Assembly (NCBI RefSeq): GCF_963169125.1
Contig: NC_084802.1
Coordinates: 110,302,903 to 110,366,902, forward strand
Direction: 5' to 3'
Source of the DNA: Humulus lupulus
Lineage: Eukaryota; Streptophyta; Magnoliopsida; Rosales; Cannabaceae
Length of the DNA stretch: 64,000 nt
The position numbers were made by a program, and so were the translations under genes. Below the pieces are notes generated by a model. It was not told the origin of the DNA and searched no databases. It saw only the letters and a list, made by a program, of their open reading frames with translations. The number at the start of each line of letters is the position of its first letter. Position 1 is the first letter of the stretch. Below are positions 56,734 through 64,000 of the stretch, piece after piece.

Positions 56734-59115
56734 TGTAATGCCCTACAATCCCTAATGCGGTTTAATGGCTGGATTAGTAGGTGGGGGGGCCATAATTGTT
56801 TAATTACAGCATTAAATGATAATTTGCATGTTTATGTGAATTATATTATGATATGATGTTAAATGCATGCATGTGGGTCCACATGTCATTACAGGGGTGT
56901 TTTGGTAATTTGGCCCGCTGAGGGTGTAATGGTATATTTGTATGCATATCGGTGATATATTGTTGAGACCACATTATAATGTGGGTTTGTTCGAGCTATT
57001 CGACATGAGACAATCTTGGAGTATTAATTAGCAGTCTAGTCATAACAGGTTTAAGTTCGAGGCACGGGATGAGTCTCGGAGTGATTTTAATGATTAGAGC
57101 GTTTCTGGGAATTAAAGGGTAATGGGATATGTATTATTAATGTTTGAGATTATCAAGAATAACAGGAATTGGAGAGCATTAATTATGATTAACGAGATAG
57201 GTGGGAAATACCAATTTTTCCCTTGGGAGACTTTAGAATACCTTAATTGACTTAGGGGTATTTTGGTCTTTTCACCCCTAGGATAGATATTAGCCATTTA
57301 AGGTTGTTGAAAGGTGGAGAAAAATAGAGTAACTTCAAGAGCTTCCCCGTACCTATTTTTCCTTCCTTGTTCTTTGTGATTTTTGAGCCATTCTTAACGA
57401 TTCAAGCTTGGGAAGTAAGCCTTGGAAGTTTGGGAGTGTGTTCCACCATTGAAGAGCATCATAATCTGAGCTTGAGGTAAGTTTCTAGCCATTAAAATCA
57501 TGCCTTGCTCTGTTTTAGTTGTGGGTTTCAGTTGGGATTCCTAGGATGGATACTTGGTTTTGTTGGGAGTTTTGCCTAGGGTTCTTGTGGTTGTGATGCT
57601 TGGGGTATGTGAGGATGGTTTTTGGGTTCATTTGGCATCAAAAATGAGGTTTGGAAGCATTGGAATCAGGTTGGAATTGAAGGAGTCGAAAAAGGAGGTT
57701 TCAGGGGAACATCAGTCTGGAGGTAGCGCTATAGCACACATCAGAAGGCACTATAGCACTACACAGGATTTTTGTGGGCAGTTTGGGGGTTCTGGGTATA
57801 GCGCTGGGGCGCTAGGGAGCAGCACTGTAGCACTACTCTGTTCCTCCAGAATACTGTTTTGAGTGTTTTTAGGGGATTTTGGCTCGGGGTTTCAATCCTT
57901 AAGGCCCAAGATCGAATCTACTCACCGTGTGGGCATGTTTCGAGGTCCCGAGAGTGGGGTTTAGGTCAAGACCCTTTCATTGTTGATTTTCATTAATGAA
58001 GGTTATAATTGCTTTTGATTAGGTAACCACTAAGGAATCAAAAGTTCGATCGTTCTCAGGAGCCGTTCGTGTTTTATTTCTCGCTCGAACCAGAGGTAAG
58101 AGAACTTCACCCCATATGTGACATGCATGGTTATTCTTGAGGCATGTTGAATGTGTAAGTGTGGACGTGGATTGATTATTGAATGCTTAGAAAATCTTGC
58201 TCAGTTGTGCATGGCACTGACTAATTAGTCAGAATTGGCAAAGGTGTCAGTATCAACTGTGAAGCTGGGGCTTATTAGTCAAGTTCGGCAGTGGTATTGG
58301 GCACTGGTCACATAGTGCAGACTCATAAGTCAGGACGGCCTTAGTATGTTCAACGCAAGCCAATAAAGATTAGATCTAATCGACATCTGCATTAAATGAC
58401 TCAGAAGAGCGTTAATGCCAAACCGACCTCAAGTTCGATGAAAACTAAAAGCGCTGGTGTGACTTACCCATCAGTCACTCATCTGTTAAGTTAGAGACTT
58501 ACCCATCAGTCACTCATTTGTTAAGCTGGTTACTTACCCATCAGTCACTCATCTGCTTAAATTAGTGACTTGCTTGTTAGTCACTCAGTATGGTTTACCA
58601 GAAACTCAAGTGTTGAATCACTCATCTGGTTAGAGCTATAAGCTCTATGTGATTATAATAATAATAATCAGTTGTTAATATCTATATGCATTATTCTATT
58701 TTCTTGCTTGGCTTTGGCTCATGGGTGCTATGTGGTGCAAGTAAAGGGAAAGAAAAGCTCACCCAGCCTTGAGTGGAGAGCTTAAGTGGTGATATGTACA
58801 TATGCGGCCACTTGACCACCACGGCTAAGGAGTTCTCAGAGGAACTAGGGGGTTTACCCTATTTTTGCCGCTTAGATCGGTGGGTTTGTAAATTTGAAAT
58901 AGTAATGACCATTTTGAGTTGTAAATGGCTTGTAAATGTTTTTATGGGCCCATGAACAACTTTATGTATTAAATAAATTATATCCTTTCCTTTTGATTGG
59001 CTTTCCACTTTAGCCTGTTAATAATACTTAGAAGCACATTTTTAACCAAAGGAATCGGGTAGCGAGTCAAATTTCCGGTTCACCGTAACTTTTCTGGGGT
59101 AACCAGGGTGTTCCA
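56734..59115 (+). repeat. E4 middle LTR (complete)
   Basis: 2382 bp, TGTAATGCCC...CAGGGTGTTCCA. Preceded by a polypurine tract and followed by a primer site, so it serves as 3' LTR for the pol segment and 5' LTR for the gag segment. The copy at 61324-63219 matches its last 1.9 kb. ORFs inside (57554-57862, 58773-58955) recur in the second LTR only because the LTR is repeated. A roughly 35-bp tandem repeat lies at 58461-58590. Confidence 0.9.
58461..58590 (+). repeat. 35-bp tandem repeat in the E4 LTR
   Basis: About four units of GACTTACCCATCAGTCACTC type. Repeated in the second LTR near 62557-62690. Confidence 0.8.
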
Positions 59116-59118
59116 ACT

Positions 59119-59130
59119 TGGTATCAGAGC
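59119..59130 (+). promoter_or_regulatory. E4 primer binding site (tRNA-Met)
   Basis: TGGTATCAGAGC, three bases after the LTR end. Exact match to the usual site. Confidence 0.92.
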
Positions 59131-59559
59131 ATGCCAAGGTTAGGGTTCCTGTAGACTGGCTGGGCATGTACACACATCACTGAAGTCAAGCTCAACTCAT
59201 GGTTTGGTAACTATTTATGTAGTTATATGTATAATTGCTTAAATATAGTATATATACTTCACTTGTATGTGTGAGACACCATGTTAAACCTGTGCCCTGA
59301 AATACTATATCCTCAGCAACTGTGTGCTAATTAGTACTGAGATTGCTGGAACATACTTATTAGTATGGTTGATTGTGAATTATTATGTGATACATGCTAA
59401 GTGCTAAATGCTATAAACATGTATATGCCTGTATATTTGTATGACTATGGAATGTGATAATTGTCTGCTTGTTGTTGGACCGTAAGGCAGCAAGAGGTTT
59501 AGTTATTACTACCTGACTGGCCGTATTGATCGTGTTTCAGCAAGGTATAACAGATAAGA

Positions 59560-61323
59560 ATGAATCCAAGGCAGACAGATACTTTAGCTGGCCAGAGTGA
59601 TCAAGGCCAGAATAATAACAGTCAGGGTCAGGAGAATGACCAGTCACAGATTCCACAGCCAGCTCCTGTAAACTGGCAGCAGGTAGTTAGTGATCTGCAG
59701 GCAACAGTGTTAAGACAATGAGAAGAGCTTTGTCTCCTGAGACAGCAGCAAGCACCTGCAGTGGCCAATGTATCAGAGGCGCCCCCTGTGTCGGTGCCAA
59801 CAGCAGAGCAGCTGCCTGAGGTTGGAAATAAATGGGAACCTCTCTATGAAAGGTTCAGGAAGCAGCAACCTCCAGTTTTTTAGGGCAGTGCAGATCCTGC
59901 CAAGGCAGAGCAATGGATGAGTATGATTACCACTATCCTTGATTTCATGAGGATATCTGGTAATGAAAGGGTGGCATTTGCCACTTATATGTTTCGGGAG
60001 GATGCCCGGATTTGGTGGGAGGTTATTACCCAGACCAAGAATGTTAATGCCCTGAGTTGGGAAGAGTTTCAAACTCTGATCAACGAGAAATATTACAATG
60101 ATGCCATCAGGGCAGCTATAGCTGAGGAATTCATTAGGCTACTTCAGGGAAGTTTGTCAGTCACTAAGTATGCCTTGAAATTTGACCGTTTGACGAAATT
60201 TTCCATGGAGCTGGTGCCCACTAATGGGACCAGGAGAGAAAGATTTTTGCAGGGGCTACAATCCAGATTAGCCCGTGATGTACGTATTACCACTGTGGCA
60301 AGGGTTACTACCTATGCACAAGTGGCGGAGAAGGCACTCACAGCTGAGAGTGCAGAGAACAAGATCTGGCGAGACAGTGCAGCCAGAAAGGAGTTCAGGA
60401 GGAGAGGTTCTCCATTTGTGGGTTCTGGTAGGGGTGTAGGCCCCAGTGAGCAACAGAGGAAGGTTCATGACACCTTCCCAGTTCCAGGTCTTGATAAGCA
60501 GCCCCATGGTATTTCAATGGGTCATCCAGGTGGTAGTGAAGCCTGGAAGACTCGTCCTGAATTCCCTAGATGCAAGAGGCGTCATTTGGGAGAGTGTAGG
60601 GAAAAGTCCTACTACTTGTGTTCAGTAATAGGTCATTTTAAAAAGGATTTCCCTAAGGCAAGGAAAGAAGAACCCAGGAAAGCGGACAGCTCGGCCCCAG
60701 CTCGAGTGTTCGCATTGACACAAGCAGAAGTTGAGGCTTCTCCCTCAGTAGTTATAGGTCAGCTTCTTAGTGCTGGAACCCCTTATAACGTATTGATTGA
60801 TTCTGGTGCTACACACTCTTTTGTTTCTAGTAGTATTATTGATAAACTGTGAAGACCATGTGATTTTTATGTTGTGGAGTTTGGAACTTTGTTACCCACT
60901 GGAGAGTTAGTGGTATCTAGGAGATGGGTCAGATCTTTGCCAGTGGCAGTGGAAGGCAGAGAGTTGTCAGTGGATTTGATAGAGTTGGTTATGACTGACT
61001 TCGATATGATATTGGGCATGGATTGGTTGGCAAAGTATGGGGCAACCATTGATTGCAGAAGGAAGATGGTCACCTTTGAGCCTGCTGGTGAGGATCCTTT
61101 TGTGTTTGTTGGTACTGTGCATGGACCTCACATACCTATGATTTATGTATTGAGGGCTAAGGATCTATTGCAAGGAGGTTGTATTGGATTCTTGGCCAGT
61201 GTGGTTAATACAACTCAGGTCGTGCCAGTGAGAACAGAAGAGACCAGGTTGGTTTGTGAATTCCTGGACGTGTTTCCAGAAGATTTGCCAGGGTTGCCAC
61301 CACACAGAGAAATTGAGTTCGTT
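59560..61323 (+). pseudogene. gag-pol: E4 gag and protease segment, cut before RT
   Basis: ATG at 59560 (MNPRQTDTLAGQSDQ). After stops near 59719 and at 59881 the frame 59917-60852 carries the capsid-like core (FMRISGNERVAFATYMFRED, RIWWEVITQT). The zinc knuckle is degenerate (YYLCSVIGHFKKDFP): its first and last Cys are replaced by Tyr and Phe. The protease has LIDSGATHSFVSS, then a TGA at 60850-60852. The last frame has DFDMILGMDWLAKYGATID and VFPEDLPGLPPHREIEF, which precedes RT. The sequence then switches at about 61321-61324 to LTR sequence, so nearly all of pol is deleted. Confidence 0.9.
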
Positions 61324-63219
61324 AGATAGGTGGGAAATACTAATTTTTCCCTTGGGAGCATTTAGAAACCCTTAATTAACTTAGGGGTATTTTGGTCTTT
61401 TCACCCCTAGGATAGATATTAGCCATTTAAGGCTGTAGAAAGGTGGAGAAAAACAGAGTAACTTCAAGAGCTTCCCCATACCTATTTTTCCTTCCTTGTT
61501 CTTTGTGATTTTTGAGCCATTCTTGAGGATTCAAGCTTTGGAAGTAAGCCTTGGGAGTTTGGGAGTGTGTTCCACCATTGAAGAGCATCATAATCTGAGC
61601 TTGAGGTAAGTTTCTAGCCATTAAAATCCCTGCTTTGCTCTGTTTTAGTTCTGGTTTTCAGTTGGGATTCCTAGGATGGATACTTTGTTTTGTTGGGAGT
61701 TTTGGCTAGGGTTCTTGTGGTTGTGATGCTTGGGGTATGTGAGGATGGTTTTTGGGTTCATTTGGCATCAAAAATGAGGTTTGGAAGCATTGGAATCAGG
61801 TTGGAATTGAAGGAGTCGAAGAAGGAGGTTTCAGGGGAGCGTCAGTCTGATGGTAGCGCTACACAGGATTTCTGTGGGCGGTTTGGGGGTTCGGAGTATA
61901 GCGCTGGGGCGCTAGGGAGCAGCGCTGTAGTGCTACTCTGTTCCTCCAGAATATCGTTTTGAGTGTTTTTAGGGGTTTTTTGCTCGGGGTTTCAATCCTT
62001 ACAGGATCGAATCTACTCACCGTGTGGGCATGTTTCGTGGTCCCGAGAATGGGGTTTAGGTGAAGGCCCTTTCATTGTTGATTTTCATTAATGGAGGTTA
62101 TAATTGGTTGTGATTAAGTAACCGCTAAGGAATCAAAAGGTCGATCGTTATCAGGAGTCGTTCTTGTTTTATTTCTCTCTCGAACCACAAGTAGGAGAAT
62201 TGCACCCCATATGTGACATGCATGGTTATTCTTGAGGCATGTTGAATGTGTAAGTGTGGACATGGATTGATTATTGAATTATTAGCAAATCTTGCTCACT
62301 TGTGCATGGCACTGACTAATTAGTCAGAATTGGCAAAGGTGTCAGTATCAACTGTGAAGCTAGGGCTTATTAGTCAAGTTTGGAAGTGGTACTGGGCACT
62401 GGTTACACAGTCCTGACTCATAAGTCAGGACGGCCTTAGTGTGTTCAACACAAGCCAATAAAGATTAGATTTAATTGACAACTGCATTAAATGACTCAGA
62501 AGAGTGTTAATGCTGGACCGACCTCAAGTTCGATGAAAACTAAAAGCGCTGGTGTGACTTACCCATCAGTCACTCATCAGTTAAGTTAGAGACTTACCCA
62601 TTAGTCTCTCATTTGTTAAGCTGGTGACTTACCCATCAATCACTCATCTGCTTGAATTAGTGACTTGCTTGTCAGTAACTCAGTATGGTTTACCAAAAAC
62701 TCAAGTGTTGAATCACTCATCTATTTAGAGCTATAAGCTCTATGTGAATATAATAATAATAATAATCAGTTGTTAATACTATATGCATTATTCTGTTTTC
62801 TTGCTGGGCTTTGGCTCATGGGTGCTATGTGGTGCAGGTAAAGGGAAAGAAAAGCTCACCCAGCCTTGAGTGGAGAGCTTAGGTGGTGATATGTACATAT
62901 GCGGCCATTTGACCACCACGGCTAAGGAGTTCTCAGAAGAACTAGGGGGTTTACCCTATTTTTGCCGCTTAGGTCGCCGGGTTTGTAAATTTGAAATAGT
63001 AATGACCATTTTGTGTTGTAAATGGCTTGTAAATGTTTTTATGGGCCCATGAACAGCTTTATGTATTAAATAAAATATATCATTTCCTTTTGATTGGCTT
63101 TCCACTTTAGCCTGTTAATAATACTTAGAAGCACATTTTTAACCAAATGACTCGGGTAGCGAGTCAAATTTCCGGTTCACCGTTCACCGTAACTGTTCTG
63201 GGGTAACCAGGGCGTTCCA
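61324..63219 (+). repeat. E4 second LTR, 5'-truncated
   Basis: Matches 57195-59115 from AGATAGGTGGGAAATAC to CAGGGCGTTCCA. The first 460 bp of the LTR are missing because of the pol-to-LTR deletion. The flank after it is GAATC. No matching left flank is available. Confidence 0.9.
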
Positions 63220-64000
63220 GAATCTTACCGCCAATGTTAGTGTTTATGTTTATGTTATTAGCTAATATTTTAGCCATTATGTTTTCATTTAAGAATGGAT
63301 GGAGCCTTGACCTATCAGGATATCCAAGCAATTAAGGCATTGAAAAGGATTAGAGAGCCAAGGAATACATTAGGAGTGTTAGAAAGATTCACTCAGAGAT
63401 TAATCTTATTCCACAAGGAAATAGTTCATCTTTACACTACCAAGCAAATTATGATGAGAGCTACGGAGCAATATGTCCTAGTAATTAGGATTTGAAAGAT
63501 TTTCCTTTTGTAATTTCAATATTAGAAGAAATATGGGAGACTATAGATGATGATAATGATTTACCGGTAGCCATGAGATACTATTTTCTTATACTTAGGT
63601 TCACCTCTAAGTTGGAATTTCAATTCACTAATGAACAAAAGCATAGAATCTTTATCTTCCCCAAGGTAGTTTCGAGGCTCAAGATAATGATGATTATGAG
63701 GAAATAGATGATGATATGTTACATGAAGAGTCAGATGTAGAAGATCCTAATTTTTAGATTCACCCTAGTTATGTTAGTTTATTTATTTATTATTTTTGCA
63801 TTTATGATTGTACTTAGTGAAAATGTTTTTCCAAATAAATATTATTGTTATTTTTTAATGGCAGGTATGAGTTTGATTTTTTTTTACAATCATAATAAAT
63901 AATAAATTCAATAAATAATGACCAAGTTCAGTGAGGATGGATACAAATCAATGGACCAAGTTCTATATTTAGAGCTTAGGGGGCCATAGTAGTGGGAACG
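63220..64000 (+). other. Unassigned flank with two short ORFs
   Basis: The frame 63295-63495 starts MDGALTYQDIQAIKALKRIR. The next, 63492-63707, reads ISILEEIWETIDDDNDLPVA. A third reading near 63665-63759 is acidic (DDDMLHEESDVEDPNF) and ends at TAG. They could be pieces of one broken gene about 155 codons long. I recognise no domain. Low codon complexity and the stops argue for a relic. The remaining 240 bases are AT-rich without features. Confidence 0.35.

Noticed and set aside
57554..58955. Small ORFs in the E4 LTR that recur almost unchanged at 61690-63052
   Set aside because: They recur because the LTR itself is repeated. They do not align to a protein family, and their positions match non-coding LTR sequence in E7.
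63295..63759. Endogenous pararetrovirus coat or movement protein
   Set aside because: No zinc knuckle, protease, RT or movement-protein motif can be seen, so there is no support.

Overview
The window is nuclear DNA of a flowering plant, probably a eudicot. It is AT-rich and built almost entirely of LTR retrotransposons inserted into one another. I see no convincing single-copy host gene, tRNA, rRNA or CRISPR array. The species cannot be named from the sequence. Two well-known plant Ty3/gypsy groups dominate. One is the Tat lineage (two RNase H domains, purine tract next to the LTR, an extra antisense ORF between pol and the 3' LTR). The other is the Tekay/Del chromoviruses (gag-pol ending in a chromodomain, initiator-tRNA-Met primer site).

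Left part (1-24.3 kb). Positions 1-1169 hold the end of a decayed antisense ORF of a Tat-type element. A long Copia-like 5' LTR follows, now in three pieces (1170-2005, 16717-16792, 19218-20387). It was split by element E1 (2006-16716, minus strand, a Tat element of about 14.7 kb with 594-bp LTRs and an exact ATTAC target duplication) and by E7 (16793-19217, a solo LTR). E1 carries a 3-kb internal tandem duplication, so it has two copies of the antisense gene's 3' half and two copies of the integrase C-terminal part. The non-coding interior of the Copia-like element and a Mutator-like (MULE) fragment follow.

Middle part (24.3-37.5 kb). An old Tat element, E3, is broken by a second one, E2 (25388-30789, minus). 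E2 lost its primer site, gag, protease and RT through an internal deletion. Next come a plus-strand gypsy fragment, E9 (33.6-36.3 kb, gag-protease-start of RT), and an LTR-like block, E10 (36.3-37.5 kb), with a TATA box and a cluster of short palindromes.

Right part (37.5-63.2 kb). A plus-strand Tekay element, E4, is interrupted inside its integrase by a minus-strand Tekay element, E5 (38967-56022, exact TATCT target duplication). A non-autonomous Tat-like element, E6 (42134-48979, minus; gag plus antisense ORF, no pol), sits inside the 3' LTR of E5. After E5, E4 resumes in frame through its chromodomain, polypurine tract and LTR. A primer site, a gag-protease segment and a truncated second LTR follow, so the locus reads pol-LTR-gag-LTR. 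The last 0.8 kb holds two short unassigned ORFs.

How the parts work together. Each Tat element pairs a sense gag-pol transcript starting in its 5' LTR with a plus-strand antisense gene. That gene has its own TATA box 214-242 bp inside the 3' LTR end in three copies, spliceable introns, a Transposase_28-like (putative gypsy-type transposon) N-terminal domain and a coiled-coil C-terminal exon. All gag-pol frames carry nonsense codons or frameshifts, several at CpG sites, so none of the elements here looks autonomous today.
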